DNA of 64,000 nt from Thermoleophilia bacterium (lineage in GTDB: Bacteria; Actinomycetota; Thermoleophilia; Gaiellales; Gaiellaceae): the NCBI GenBank assembly GCA_017882615.1, contig JADGPD010000003.1, positions 1 through 64,000 of the forward strand, written 5' to 3'. The translations under genes were made by a program, and so were the position numbers. The notes below the pieces were generated by a model. It did not search any database, was not told the origin of the DNA, and worked only from the letters and a program-made list of their open reading frames with translations. This document shows positions 17,681-28,177 of the stretch, piece after piece (positions within the stretch are counted from its first letter, which is position 1; each line of letters opens with the position of its first letter).

Positions 17681-19082
17681 TTGCCTCCGGCCTCTTCCTC
17701 GCTCTTGGCCAAGGGAAGCGAAAGCCTGAAGCGTGTAGATCCCGGCTGCGACTCCAGCGTCAGGTCGCCGTTCATCCGTCTTGCCCATTCGCGAGCTATC
17801 GCAAGACCCAGGCCGCTGCCAGATGACTTCTCTCCGCTCAGGCGGAAGAAGCGCTCGAATACGCGCTCCTGCTGGTCGGCGGGAATACCCGGGCCGCTGT
17901 CTCCGACGATCAGGAAACCGCTGTCGCCCTCCTCGGCCGCGCCGATCGAGACGGAAACGCCGCCGGGCGTGTGAACGAGCGCATTCTCGAGCAGTATCCG
18001 GCCGATCTGGAGCGTTCGCTGCTCATCAGCCTCAACCAACAGGTCGCTCTCGTTGGCGACCGAGAGCGTGAGCGGGTGCGCCGATAGCTCCGCAGCGGCT
18101 TCGAACTCCCTCTTCAGCGACTCGGCCAAAGCCGGCAAGGCCAAAGGCTCGACGACCAGATCGAACTTCTCGGCGTCGAGGCGCGAAAGGTCGAGTAGTG
18201 CCGTTGCCAGCTTCTCGAGACGCTGCACCTGACCGCGCATCGTCTCCAGGAACTCCCGTCTGTTCGCCTCGCTCATCTCCTCTTCGCTCAGGAGCTCCAG
18301 CGACCCCGAAAGCGCAAAGATCGGCGTTCTCAACTCGTGCGAGGCGTTCGCTATGAACTCGCGTCGCGCCTCGTCCAACCGGGCCAGGCGCTGGCGCATG
18401 CGCTCGAAGCTGCGCGCTAGTTGCCCGACCTCGTCCTTCCCCTCGTCCTCGATCGGCTGTTCGAGCGAGCCTACGGCGATCCGGTCGGCACCCCGCTCCA
18501 GGCGACGAATCCGCGAGGTAAGCCGGCGAGCGCCGAGGACGCCGATCAAGAGCGCGATCAGTAGGGAGGGAAGAGCCGCGATCAGGAGCTGCTTACGCAC
18601 GGTGCGCACGCTCTGATTCGCCTCGGCGAGGGAGCCCGAAAGTAGAACCACCTCGGAACTCCCCGCGATCGGTACCGCCACCTCGGCGCGTTTCATACCA
18701 CCTCGATTCAGTGTTCCTCGTACTACTCGCCCGCTGCTCGCGGCGGCGAGAGCGACCGGGTCGGACTCGATCGCGCTCGAGCTCGCGCGCAGGGAGTCGG
18801 CTACCACCGCAAGCTGCATCGGAGGTCCCAACTCCTGAAAGACCACGATTCGAACATCGAGCGCCGATGCGCTGTTCTCGACGCGGGACTGCAGGAAGAA
18901 GCTATCCCCACTGGTCACGCCGAAGGCGATCCCGGCCGCCGAGCGCTCGAGCTCGTTCAGGCGATTCGAAACCAATTGGTTGTCGAGCGTGGGCACGACG
19001 ACCAGGTAGCTCGTCGTCAGCGCGACGAGGACGAGCACGACCAGCGCGGTAATGAGTTGACCGCTGACGCTCCGCAGTGCCC

Positions 19083-19086
<4 letters not shown>
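17665..19086 (-). CDS. Sensor histidine kinase (two TM segments, HAMP, HisKA, HATPase)
   Basis: Transmembrane sensor of a two-component pair. TM1 spans about 10-31, an extracytoplasmic sensor domain 32-166, TM2 167-186 and HAMP about 187-239. The phospho-accepting histidine is H250 in NASHELRTP. The ATP-binding domain carries 'DSGPGIP', 'FFRLSGEKSSGSGLGLAI' and a final strand. The stimulus is unknown. Its start overlaps the stop of the regulator gene upstream by 4 nt (19083-19086), so the two form one operon. Confidence 0.93.
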
Positions 19087-19778
<692 letters not shown>

Positions 19779-19814
19779 ACCTGGTCCCGATCTGATCCCT
19801 ACTATTACCACACG

Positions 19815-21728
19815 GTGAGAGTCTCAATGCGGCCCAATCTACGGTCAGCGAGACCGCGACCAGGTTCGCTCGAAAGGCCGCTCAATGCGCGGATCTATCG
19901 CGGCGCCTGGATTGTGGTGTTGATCCCTATTCTGATCGTCGCCTTCAGTGTCGCTCGACAGGAGCCGCTTGCGGCGCCGTCCCTGACTTCGACCTTCGAT
20001 CCCGGCGCGGTTGTCTCGGCGATCACCAACCCGGACGGCTTTGCCGCTACATATCGCGATCGTAGCCCCGGCGCGGCGAACAGCGAAACGCTTCGAAACT
20101 GGGTCCGCGACCAGTTCTCCGCGCTCGGGCTCAATACGAAAGTCGACCAGTTCAATGCTCAAGTTCCCGGTATCGGCAAGGTCGGACTGAGCAATATCAG
20201 CGCGACTGTTCGAGGCCGCTCCGCCACCGAGATCGTCGTTCTGGCCCACCGCGACAACGGCGGCGAGGGGGCGGGGGTTAACGACAACGCTTCCGGCGCG
20301 GCAGCGATACTCGAGCTGGCGCGCCCGTATCAAAACCTGCTCAATTTCGTCTCTCCGCCCGTGCCGGCGCACACCCTCGTCTTTCTCTCCACCGACGGTG
20401 GAGCGTTCGGCGCAATCGGGGCAGCGCGCTTCGCTCAGCGTCACAGCGTCGAGCATCGCATCGCCGCGGTAATCGTTCTCGACTCGATTGCCGGAAGCGG
20501 AAAACCGCGCGTGCTCTTCAACGGCGATACGACGAGCCTGCCCTCTCCCGTTTTTATCGCAACGGCAAACCAGATTCTCGGCGAGCAGTCCGGCGCGGTA
20601 ATCACGCACCCGAGCCCGCTCCACCAGCTATTCGACCTGGCCTTCCCATTCAGCCTCTACGAGCAGGCACCCTTCGTAGCGCGGGGAATCCCGGCCGTAA
20701 CGCTGACGACCGCCGGCGACCGGTATCCGAACCCGCTCACGGACACAGCGGCCGCACTCACCGACAAGACCAATCGCACCGCGAGGGCGCATCTGGCGCA
20801 GATCGGGCGAGCGAGCGAGCAGTTGCTGGCCGCTCTCGATCAGGGAGCGCCTGAGCCTCACGTAAGCCAAGCCTCCTACATATATCTGGGCGGCCGCTTC
20901 GTACACGGCTGGGCCATCCAGCTACTGCTCATCGCAACGCTCATTCCTGCGTTGGTGACCATCATTGATCTCTTCGCGCGCTGCCGCCGGCGCCAGATCG
21001 CGTTTTGGCCCGCGTTGCGCAGCCTCGCCCGCCGGCTCGGCTTCTGGCTCTCTCTCCTGGTGCTCTTCTGGCTCTTCGCCGCGGTCGGATTCTGGCCCAA
21101 AGGCTCAGGACGGCCGCTGTCGCCCGATAGCCTCGCGGCCACCTCCTTACCGGTGGCGGCGCTCGTCGGTTTCGCCTTTCTCACCTTCGGCGCTTGGTTG
21201 ATCTCCCGCGACCGGCTACTGCCGCGCCGGGAGACGAGCCCCGAGCAGGAGCTGGCCGGCTACGCCAGCGCGCTGCTGGTAGTCGCCTGCGCCGCCCTCG
21301 CCGTCGCCTGGCTCAACAGCTACGCGCTTCTCTTTCTGCTGCCGCCGCTTCATGCCTGGATCTGGCTACCGCAGGTGCGCCGATACCGGCCCTGGTCTTC
21401 CTTGGTGTTGCTCGTCGCCGGGCTGCTCGGTCCCCTCCTCATCTTCTTGGAGCTGGCGGTGCGGCTACACCTCGGTCTGAGCGTGTTCTGGTACGTGACG
21501 GCTCTCGCGGCCGTCGGCTTTCTCAAGCTTCCGTTCTTGATCGTCGCGACGTTGCTCGCGGCCGCCGCCGCCCAGCTCGCGGCTCTCAGTGTCGGTCGCT
21601 ACACGCCCTACCCGGCTCCGGACGAGCGCCCGCAAGAGATCCTTCCGCGCCGGGTAGCCCGCCGCGCCGAGCTCCTTTCACAGCATTGGAGCGAAGCTCG
21701 AGCGGCTCATCAGCCGCACGGCGACTGA
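19815..21728 (+). CDS. M28-family zinc peptidase-like protein with C-terminal membrane domain
   Basis: 637-aa membrane protein. An N-terminal signal anchor lies at about 31-47. An M28 aminopeptidase-like domain follows, with zinc-ligand candidates H145 (LAHRDN) and D157 (VNDNASG). The usual 'DGEE' loop reads 'TDGGAF', so the catalytic Glu is not where expected and activity is uncertain. Residues about 365 to 600 contain seven or so membrane helices, followed by a short Arg-rich tail. The start is GTG 19815 or ATG 19827. It diverges from the two-component pair and may be its target; that is inference. Confidence 0.75.
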   Translation: MRVSMRPNLRSARPRPGSLERPLNARIYRGAWIVVLIPILIVAFSVARQEPLAAPSLTSTFDPGAVVSAITNPDGFAATYRDRSPGAANSETLRNWVRDQFSALGLNTKVDQFNAQVPGIGKVGLSNISATVRGRSATEIVVLAHRDNGGEGAGVNDNASGAAAILELARPYQNLLNFVSPPVPAHTLVFLSTDGGAFGAIGAARFAQRHSVEHRIAAVIVLDSIAGSGKPRVLFNGDTTSLPSPVFIATANQILGEQSGAVITHPSPLHQLFDLAFPFSLYEQAPFVARGIPAVTLTTAGDRYPNPLTDTAAALTDKTNRTARAHLAQIGRASEQLLAALDQGAPEPHVSQASYIYLGGRFVHGWAIQLLLIATLIPALVTIIDLFARCRRRQIAFWPALRSLARRLGFWLSLLVLFWLFAAVGFWPKGSGRPLSPDSLAATSLPVAALVGFAFLTFGAWLISRDRLLPRRETSPEQELAGYASALLVVACAALAVAWLNSYALLFLLPPLHAWIWLPQVRRYRPWSSLVLLVAGLLGPLLIFLELAVRLHLGLSVFWYVTALAAVGFLKLPFLIVATLLAAAAAQLAALSVGRYTPYPAPDERPQEILPRRVARRAELLSQHWSEARAAHQPHGD

Positions 21729-21733
21729 CCTCG

Positions 21734-23965
21734 TCAGGGGCTGATCGCCGGCGTAGAGGTAGTCGTCGCGGGCGGCGGAGGAGCTGTCGTTGTCGTCACC
21801 GGCGGTGGCGGCGGAGGAGCTGTCGTTGTCGTCACCGGCGGTGGCGGCGGTGCCGTCGTCTTCGTGGTTGCCGCGCGTGACGTTGTGGCCTTGGTTGTCG
21901 TCGCCTTTGTCGAGGCGGTCGTTGTCGCCGACGTTGTCGGGGTCACTCCCGTCGAGCCCAGGTAGCCGTAGCTTCCCCGTGTCCAGGTTACGAATCTGGC
22001 CGCCGTGTCGGGCGTGGGGAAGTCGCGCACGGGCATGCTCGCCATCGCCGGCGCCATGAAGTCGTGCCAGATCGACGCCGGGATATTGCCCCCCGCGATG
22101 GCGACGCCGTGCACATATACGGGTCTTTCTGCGTCGGGGTAACCGACCCAGACAGCCGTCGCGAGCTGCGGGGTGTAACCGCAGAGCCAGCCGTCATCGT
22201 GGTTGTCGGTCGTTCCCGTCTTGGCCGCCGCCGTTCGGCCGAAATACGCGCGGACCGCGGTACCGCTCGTTATATTCGACTCGAGCACCTTGGTCACCTC
22301 GTATGCCACCCAATCGGGGATCACCCGCTGGCGCTTCGGCTTGCCCCAGCCGGCGCTCTTGTCGGCTTTGCCGTCGGGAAGAACGACTCTCGTGATAGCC
22401 AGTGGTTCTGAGCGGATGCCGCCGGCGGCGAGCGTCGCGTAGGCGTTCGCCATCTCCAGCGGAGAAACGGCCGCGGTTCCGAGCGCCATCGCGGGCACGA
22501 TATCCCGAGCTTGTAGCCGAATGTTGCCGAGCTTGTAGGCCATGTCGGCAACGTTCTGAACACCCGCATCGAGAATGAGCTGGGCGAAGACGGTGTTGTC
22601 GGACTGCAGCGTCGCGCTCGCCACCGAGATCGTGCCGGAATAGGTGTTGCTGTAGGTGTGCACGCTCCAGGGCGCACTACCCGGATCGGGCTGATAGGTG
22701 AAGGGGGCCGAGGTGTAGTAGGTCGTATAGGGGTTCATGCCCTGCTCGATCGCCGAGGTGAGGACGAACATCTTGAAGGTCGAGCCGGGCTGCCGCCGAG
22801 CTTGGGACGCGAGATTGAACTGGTTTTTCCGCTTGCCCGGAATGATGCCGGTCATCGCCTTGATGGCACCCGTCCGGGGATCGATGGCGATGACGGCCGA
22901 GGCGGGGTCGGAGCTGTAGTAGAGGTTGTCGCGAATCGCCTTCCTCGCCAGCCGCTGCATGCGCGGGTTGATCGTCGTGTAGACCTTCAGGCCTCCGGAT
23001 TGCACGGTCTCGGTGCCGTACTCCTTGACCAGTTGATCGTGGACGTAGTCGAAGAAGTACGGCTCTTTGATGTTCTTGTAGATGTTTCCCTGCTTGAGGT
23101 GGATCGGCGTAGCGATCGCCTGCCTGTATTGGGCGCGACTGATGTCCTTGTTCTTGAGCATCGCCTTCAGCACTTCGTTTCGTCGCGTCAGCGCGGCCGG
23201 CCTGCTGACGAACGGGTCGTAGTCGCTGGGCGCCTGGGGCAGGCCGGCGAGAAGCGCCGCCTGCACCAGTGTCAGCTGGCTCGCGTGCTTGGAGAAGTAG
23301 GTCTCGGCAGCGGCCTCGACGCCGTTGGCGTTCGCGCCGTAGAAAACCTGGTTCATGTAAGCGGTCAGGATCTCCTGCTTCGACCAGGCGTTGTCGAGCT
23401 TGCGCGCCAGGCAGACCTCCTTCAGCTTGCGACTCACGGTGCGCTCTTTGTTCGAGATGTAGAGGGCGCGAGCCAGCTGCTGGGTGATCGTCGATGCTCC
23501 CTGAACGGCCTTCCGAGCGCGGAGGTCGGCGATGGCGGCGCGCGCGATACCGACGTAGTCGACACCACCGTGCTCATAGAAGCGTCTGTCTTCGATCGCA
23601 ACGACGGCCTTCGGCATCCAGGGTGAGATCTCGTTCCAGCCCACGGTCTGGCGATTCTGCGCCGTCGGAATCGAGCCGAGAAGCGACCCGTCGGCGGCGT
23701 AAACAAAGGAGTTCTCGCCCATGGCGACCGGGCTCAGCGACGAGAGGCTGCAGTTGGTGAAGACGATGCCGCCGCCGGTGACGCCGCCGATTCCCAGCAA
23801 CACGACAACGCCGATGACCACCCCGAGGATCGTCTTCTTCGTATGGCGGCGCCGCGCCAGCCGAGCGCGATGGCGACGCTGCCGCCGGCGCATGTCGGCG
23901 TATTCATCGCTGCTACGCGCAGCGCGCGCCGGGCTCGGGCGGCCTTTTCTCGAAGGCGGGCTCAT
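21734..23965 (-). CDS. Bifunctional class A penicillin-binding protein (PBP1A/PonA type)
   Basis: Inner-membrane enzyme that both polymerises and cross-links peptidoglycan. A basic cytoplasmic start precedes TM about 45-68. The GT51 domain has catalytic E125 in AIEDRRFYEHGG and the 'GASTITQQLARAL' motif. The transpeptidase domain has S395-x-x-K398 (PGSTFK), SDN ('QSDNTVFAQ') and K582-T-G (AAKTGTTDN). After the catalytic core, about 70 residues of Thr/Ala/Pro form a linker-like tail ending at the C-terminus, as in actinobacterial PonA proteins. The start overlaps the stop of mscS by 4 nt. Confidence 0.95.
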   Translation of the reverse strand: MSPPSRKGRPSPARAARSSDEYADMRRRQRRHRARLARRRHTKKTILGVVIGVVVLLGIGGVTGGGIVFTNCSLSSLSPVAMGENSFVYAADGSLLGSIPTAQNRQTVGWNEISPWMPKAVVAIEDRRFYEHGGVDYVGIARAAIADLRARKAVQGASTITQQLARALYISNKERTVSRKLKEVCLARKLDNAWSKQEILTAYMNQVFYGANANGVEAAAETYFSKHASQLTLVQAALLAGLPQAPSDYDPFVSRPAALTRRNEVLKAMLKNKDISRAQYRQAIATPIHLKQGNIYKNIKEPYFFDYVHDQLVKEYGTETVQSGGLKVYTTINPRMQRLARKAIRDNLYYSSDPASAVIAIDPRTGAIKAMTGIIPGKRKNQFNLASQARRQPGSTFKMFVLTSAIEQGMNPYTTYYTSAPFTYQPDPGSAPWSVHTYSNTYSGTISVASATLQSDNTVFAQLILDAGVQNVADMAYKLGNIRLQARDIVPAMALGTAAVSPLEMANAYATLAAGGIRSEPLAITRVVLPDGKADKSAGWGKPKRQRVIPDWVAYEVTKVLESNITSGTAVRAYFGRTAAAKTGTTDNHDDGWLCGYTPQLATAVWVGYPDAERPVYVHGVAIAGGNIPASIWHDFMAPAMASMPVRDFPTPDTAARFVTWTRGSYGYLGSTGVTPTTSATTTASTKATTTKATTSRAATTKTTAPPPPPVTTTTAPPPPPPVTTTTAPPPPATTTSTPAISP
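21772..21849 (-). repeat. 36-bp tandem repeat inside the PBP 3' end
   Basis: Two almost identical 36-bp units (period seen at 21781 and 21817) encode the Val-Thr-Thr-Thr-Thr-Ala-poly-Pro tail. Such in-frame repeats can change copy number by slippage and vary the length of the extracellular tail. Confidence 0.7.
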
Positions 23966-24693
23966 GCGAAAGCCCCATCGCTACGCAGCCGCTCGTGGGC
24001 GCGCAGCCTCAGCTCCTTCTCGAGCGTGTCGGCGGACACCGCATCGGTGGCAACCGCTCGAATACAGATCGTTGCTTTATCAGCCAGCTCGCTCACGTAA
24101 ATTTCGAGCCCCTCTTCGTCTGCAAGCGTCTCCTTCAAGCCGGCTACGACCTTTCCGAGCTCGAGCTCGAGCGGAATCTGCACACAGACTTCGGCAAGCG
24201 TTTCATGCCCTCGGATCGAGAGGTTCTTAATGGTATCGGAGGCGAGCTTCTCATTGGGGACCACGAGCCGCGCGCCGTCGCCCAGACGAATGAACGTGTA
24301 GTTGAGGGTGATCTCCTCGACCACCCCTCGCTCGCCGGAGGTCTCGATCACATCGCCGATTCGCAGCGGCTGGGTTGTGGCGATCATCAGCCCGGCGATT
24401 ACGTTGGCGATCGTCGTCCGCGCCGCGAAGCCAAACACGATGCCCACAATCGCCGAGGAGGCGAGAATCCCGCCCGCCACCGCCCTCACCTGGGGTATGA
24501 CGAGCAGCGCCGAGAGCAGTCCCACGAAAATGATGCCCGCGCGCACGCTTCGTCTGAGTATCCGGTAGCGAGTCATCGCGCCCGGATCGAGCTTCCTCCG
24601 CGAGAGCGATCGATCGACGATCTCCGAAACGATGAAGGTGAGCGCGATGACGGCGCCGAGAACGGCCAGGCGGTACCAATCCCAATCGGGCAT
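23962..24693 (-). CDS. Small-conductance mechanosensitive channel (MscS family)
   Basis: Pore-forming protein that releases solutes on hypo-osmotic shock. It is 243 aa, smaller than E. coli MscS (286). Hydrophobic helices lie at about 7-25 and 50-67, and the pore-lining TM3 region is at 'GGILASSAIVGIVFGFAARTTIANVIAGLMI', rich in Gly/Ala as required. The beta domain 'PLRIGDVIETSGERGVVEEITLNYTFIRLGDG..VVPNEKL' is typical, followed by an alpha/beta C-terminal part. It is upstream of, and overlaps, the PBP gene by 4 nt, so envelope stress and wall synthesis genes are co-transcribed. Confidence 0.92.
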   Translation of the reverse strand: MPDWDWYRLAVLGAVIALTFIVSEIVDRSLSRRKLDPGAMTRYRILRRSVRAGIIFVGLLSALLVIPQVRAVAGGILASSAIVGIVFGFAARTTIANVIAGLMIATTQPLRIGDVIETSGERGVVEEITLNYTFIRLGDGARLVVPNEKLASDTIKNLSIRGHETLAEVCVQIPLELELGKVVAGLKETLADEEGLEIYVSELADKATICIRAVATDAVSADTLEKELRLRAHERLRSDGAFA

Positions 24694-24787
24694 GACTCCC
24701 TATTCAACGAAGACGCGCGACTTCCTCAGCACTCGAGCGGTCGTGCCGGCGGACCGATCCGGGCGGCGTCGATATCATCGGGACGAA

Positions 24788-25693
24788 GTGCAATCGCTTT
24801 TCGCAGCTCGCCGCCGGCCCTTGCACGCGGGGCCTCTACGTCGCCTCTCGCTACTTGCGCTTCCGCTCGCGCTTGTCGTGCCCTTCGTCCTGAGCGCCTG
24901 CGGAGAGAAACCGGAGCCGACCGGCGCGAGCGTTCGCCTCTATCCGCTGTCGGTGCGCGATGCAGACGGCCACCTCGTAGCTCTGAAGGCCAAACCGAAG
25001 TCGATCGCCGTTGCTGGAACCGCTCCTACGGCGCTCGCCTCTACTCTGAGGCTCTCGGTGACTCGAGTGGGAACGGGCAGCGGCGCGCTCGATCTCGGGC
25101 TGATCCGGCGACTGAAGCCTCAGCTCGTCCTAGTCGGCTCGGGTATCACCAAGATCGCCATCGCGCAGGCGCGAGCTCTCGGCTTTGCCGTCTATGTCAT
25201 GCACGATCAGACGCTCGACGGCATCGAGCAGTCGCTTTCCGACGCCAGTCTGCTCGCGGGTGTGCCGCTGCGAGGGCGGAGCGAGCGAACTCGGATCGCC
25301 AGTGGACGCGAGACCGTTCGGACGGCCCTCGCCGCCGCCGAGCCGGTGCGCGTCTTCATCGATCTCGGCCGCTTCACCACCGCCTCGAACAACTCTTTCA
25401 TCGGAAGCATCATCGGTGCGGCAGGAGGAGTCGACGTCGCCGGGCCGGACGTACAAGAGGGATCCTTCCCGTTAAAGCGCCTGCGCCGGCTCAAGCCCGA
25501 GGTGCTCGTAATCGGCACCGACTCGCGCCTCACGCTCGCCAAGCTACGGCACAACCCCGCAACGCGCTGGCTTCCGGCGGTTCACAACGGTCGCGTCGTA
25601 CGCGTCGACCTTCAACTGCTCGAGCCCGGGCCCGCTGCCGTGGACGGCCTGCGCGAGCTCGCCGCCGCTCTGCATCCCGATGCGTTCAGCTGA
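24788..25693 (+). CDS. BtuF/FhuD-like ABC transporter substrate-binding lipoprotein
   Basis: Predicted surface lipoprotein of 301 aa. The GTG at 24788 is chosen: it gives a basic start, a hydrophobic signal and a lipobox LSAC with C38; the longer frame to 24632 adds an Arg-rich stretch overlapping mscS. The mature part has the helical-backbone class III binding-protein pattern (PF01497): 'PKSIAVAG', 'LKPQLVLVGSG', 'GGVDVAG', 'LKPEVLVIG' and 'VHNGRVVRVD'. The ligand is probably a corrinoid or Fe(III)-siderophore. No permease or ATPase is adjacent, so it may be an orphan. Confidence 0.82.
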   Translation: MQSLFAARRRPLHAGPLRRLSLLALPLALVVPFVLSACGEKPEPTGASVRLYPLSVRDADGHLVALKAKPKSIAVAGTAPTALASTLRLSVTRVGTGSGALDLGLIRRLKPQLVLVGSGITKIAIAQARALGFAVYVMHDQTLDGIEQSLSDASLLAGVPLRGRSERTRIASGRETVRTALAAAEPVRVFIDLGRFTTASNNSFIGSIIGAAGGVDVAGPDVQEGSFPLKRLRRLKPEVLVIGTDSRLTLAKLRHNPATRWLPAVHNGRVVRVDLQLLEPGPAAVDGLRELAAALHPDAFS

Positions 25694-26315
25694 CCTCGAC
25701 TGTGTCACCGTCGATGCCTATGGGACATTGGTCGCGCTCGAAGATCCCGTTCCCGCGCTCGAGAGCGGGCTCAGGCGGCACGGGGTCGCGCGCTCGCGAG
25801 ACGCGATTACCGCCGCTTTCAAAATTGAGATGGAGTACTACCGCGAGCGGTCGTTCGAAGGACGTGACAGCACCTCTCTGGAGCGGCTCCGCCGCGACTG
25901 TTGTGGCGTTTTTCTCACCTCGCTCGGGGTCGAACTCGAGCCCGAGGAGCTCATGTCGGACTTCGTCGCCTCGCTTCGCTTCCGCGCCGAGCCCGGTGCG
26001 ATCGAGGCGATGCGCCTGTTACGGAGCCGGGGGCTGGCGCTCGCAGTCGTCTCGAACTGGGACTGCTCGCTGGGGCAGCGGCTCGAGGAGACGGGCCTGC
26101 TCGGGTTTTTTGACTGCACCGTCAGCTCGGCCCTGGTCGGGGCGACGAAGCCTGATCCGCGACTTTTCCTTTATGCGCTGGAGCAACTCTCCGCTGCGCC
26201 GGAGCGCTCGCTGCACATCGGAGACTCCGAAGACGACCGATCGGGAGCAATATCAGCGGGAATGGAGTTCGCGTGGGCACCACTACAAACGGCAGTGAAG
26301 GCGCTGTCCGAGTGA
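25680..26315 (+). CDS. HAD-superfamily hydrolase (haloacid dehalogenase-like)
   Basis: Cytoplasmic phosphatase-like enzyme of 211 aa. Motif I is 'VTVDAYGTLV' with the nucleophile Asp (DAYGT form), motif II 'VVSNWDCSLG', motif III the Lys of 'ATKPDPRLF' and motif IV 'HIGDSEDDRSGA'. An alpha-helical cap lies between motifs I and II. Substrate unknown. The start overlaps the lipoprotein gene by 14 nt and its end overlaps the CPBP gene, giving a three-gene operon. Confidence 0.87.
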   Translation: MRSADLDCVTVDAYGTLVALEDPVPALESGLRRHGVARSRDAITAAFKIEMEYYRERSFEGRDSTSLERLRRDCCGVFLTSLGVELEPEELMSDFVASLRFRAEPGAIEAMRLLRSRGLALAVVSNWDCSLGQRLEETGLLGFFDCTVSSALVGATKPDPRLFLYALEQLSAAPERSLHIGDSEDDRSGAISAGMEFAWAPLQTAVKALSE

Positions 26316-26980
26316 CCGAGCGACCAGACTGGGGGCGCCTCGCCGCCTGGGCGCTGATCGCGATACCGCTGATCGCTCTCGGCTTTGTCAGCTACGCCAT
26401 GTCGAACTCGGCGAGCTCGTCGAAGGAGGCTCTCTTCAACTGGTCGTTCGCCGCAAGCAGCGTCGTTCTGTACGGCATCTGGATCGCGTTATCGCTCGCT
26501 ATCTCGAACAAGCGCCCGGAGCTTCGCGCCTTCCGTCTGCCGCGGATCGGCTGGGGCGCGATAGGCGGACTCGGGCTCCTTGCCGTCGCGGCGACGCTCG
26601 TTGCAAGCGCCATCGTGAACGCTCTCGGCGGCCACCCGGGGCGCGAGCAGCAGCTTCTCAGCGGTCACTGGCAATCCGGGAGGCTCGCTCCCTTCATCGC
26701 CAGCGTGCTCGTTCTCACCGTGCTCACGCCGCTCGCCGAGGAGCTGTTCGTCCGCGGGCTCGGCTTCAGCCTCTTTTCGCCCTTTGGCCGCGCCGCCGCG
26801 ATTTCAGTACCGGCGCTGGCGTGGGCGCTGATGCACGGTCTTCCGGCCGCGATCTTCCCGCTCTTCGTGTTCGGTATCGCGCTCGGCTACCTGCGCGATC
26901 GCTCCGATAGCGTCATCCCCGGGATGATCGTTCACGGCCTGTACAACGGTCTCGCGGTAGCGCTCGCCTTCGCCGTCTGA
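26312..26980 (+). CDS. CPBP-family intramembrane glutamic protease (Abi/CAAX-like)
   Basis: Polytopic membrane protease of the CPBP family. The conserved motifs are EEx3R in 'AEELFVRG', H in 'ALMHGLPA' and H-x3-N in 'HGLYNG'. Six or so hydrophobic helices. The GTG at 26312 overlaps the HAD stop by 4 nt (GTGA) and is preferred to the GTG at 26273. Bacterial members have been linked to bacteriocin immunity or protein maturation, but the substrate here is unknown. Confidence 0.87.
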   Translation: MTERPDWGRLAAWALIAIPLIALGFVSYAMSNSASSSKEALFNWSFAASSVVLYGIWIALSLAISNKRPELRAFRLPRIGWGAIGGLGLLAVAATLVASAIVNALGGHPGREQQLLSGHWQSGRLAPFIASVLVLTVLTPLAEELFVRGLGFSLFSPFGRAAAISVPALAWALMHGLPAAIFPLFVFGIALGYLRDRSDSVIPGMIVHGLYNGLAVALAFAV

Positions 26981-27027
26981 ACTTAGTCCGCGCGCGACCT
27001 CCATCACGCCGACTATCCTGCGCTCGA

Positions 27028-28176
27028 ATGCGTTCCCTCTTTTCCCTTTTTACCGTCGTTCTCGTCGCCGCCGTTGCGGCAATCGCTCCGTCGCGAGTCG
27101 CGGCCGCCGACGCCGTCGCTAACGCCGGCGACACGCTCTCGCTTTCGCAACCGCGTGTGACCACCTTTGGAGAAACACGCTCGTTCGTCGGAGCGCTGGC
27201 GCCCGGCCGAGCAGGCGTGAGCATCGACCTGGTCAGTGCCGACACCGTGCTCGCGCAAACACTGACGACCGCAAACGGCAGCTTCAGCTTCAATCTCCGC
27301 CTCACCGGCCCCGGGCCATATCTGGCTCGCTCCGGCTCGATTGTCTCTTCGTCGGTGAGCGTCTCGATGCGGCCCATCCTCACGGTCTCGCTACGAGGCG
27401 ATCGGGTGGTCGGCCAGCCGCTTCAACTCCGTGCCCGTCTTCGTCCCGCCGCGGCGGGCAAACTGCGCCTAATCGTCGTTCGCGGGCACAAGCGGGCGTT
27501 GAGCCGCTTCGTGCCAATCGGAAAACCCTTTACTTTCTCTCTCGCGCGAGCGGCGAAACACACCGTCTGGGTCGAGGTCGAGCCGAATGCCGGCTACACG
27601 CAGATCGCTCGAAAATTCCATCTCGGGGTGACTGCACCGCCGCTACACCTGGGCTCCCGAGGCCGCACCGTTCGGCTGCTCGAGAGCGCGTTGATCGCTC
27701 ACCACTTCGCGCTCCTACACGCCGATTCGGCGTTCGGCGCCGACACCTTGGAGGCCGTCTACGCACTTCAGAAACTCTCCGGACTATCGCGCAGCGGACG
27801 AATGAGTGAGGCCGCCTGGCGCGCGCTCGGGCGCTCCGCGCCGCCGCGGCCGCGCCTGCGAGGGAGCTACGTAGAGGTCGACAAGACCAAGCAGGTTCTC
27901 TACGTCGTGCGGGGCGGCGAGGTGGCGCTGATCGTCCCCGTCTCGACGGGGGCTACCGGGAACACGCCGATCGGAATCTTCCACGTTTACAGCAAGGTTC
28001 CGGGTGGGGCGGTCATGTATTACTCGAACTACTTCACCGGAGCGTTCGCCATTCACGGCTACGTCGATGTGCCCCCTTACCCGGCTTCTCACGGCTGCGT
28101 GCGCGTGCCGATGTGGATCGCAACGCATCTGTACGGACTCATTTCGATGGGCATGCGCGTCTACATCCACTACTAG
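27028..28176 (+). CDS. L,D-transpeptidase (YkuD) with peptidoglycan-binding domain
   Basis: Exported enzyme forming 3-3 cross-links or attaching proteins to peptidoglycan. A Sec signal covers about 1-26 (cleavage near AAA-DA). A beta-rich middle part precedes a PG_binding_1 repeat at about 210-272 ('GRTVRLLESALIAHH', 'LEAVYALQKLSGL'). The YkuD domain ends with the catalytic S-H-G-C-V-R motif, C357. The length of 382 aa agrees with multi-domain actinobacterial versions. It is followed at once by the family B hairpin at 28178, which probably terminates its transcript. Confidence 0.92.
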   Translation: MRSLFSLFTVVLVAAVAAIAPSRVAAADAVANAGDTLSLSQPRVTTFGETRSFVGALAPGRAGVSIDLVSADTVLAQTLTTANGSFSFNLRLTGPGPYLARSGSIVSSSVSVSMRPILTVSLRGDRVVGQPLQLRARLRPAAAGKLRLIVVRGHKRALSRFVPIGKPFTFSLARAAKHTVWVEVEPNAGYTQIARKFHLGVTAPPLHLGSRGRTVRLLESALIAHHFALLHADSAFGADTLEAVYALQKLSGLSRSGRMSEAAWRALGRSAPPRPRLRGSYVEVDKTKQVLYVVRGGEVALIVPVSTGATGNTPIGIFHVYSKVPGGAVMYYSNYFTGAFAIHGYVDVPPYPASHGCVRVPMWIATHLYGLISMGMRVYIHY

Positions 28177-28177
28177 T

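Noticed and set aside
21767-21850. Possible CRISPR-like direct repeats
   Set aside because: The repeats are in frame inside the PBP tail, with no spacers and no cas genes.
24788-26298. Very long plus-strand frame from 23995 to 26298 in another phase
   Set aside because: Arg/Ser-rich shadow of mscS, the lipoprotein gene and the HAD gene; typical of GC-rich antisense or offset frames.
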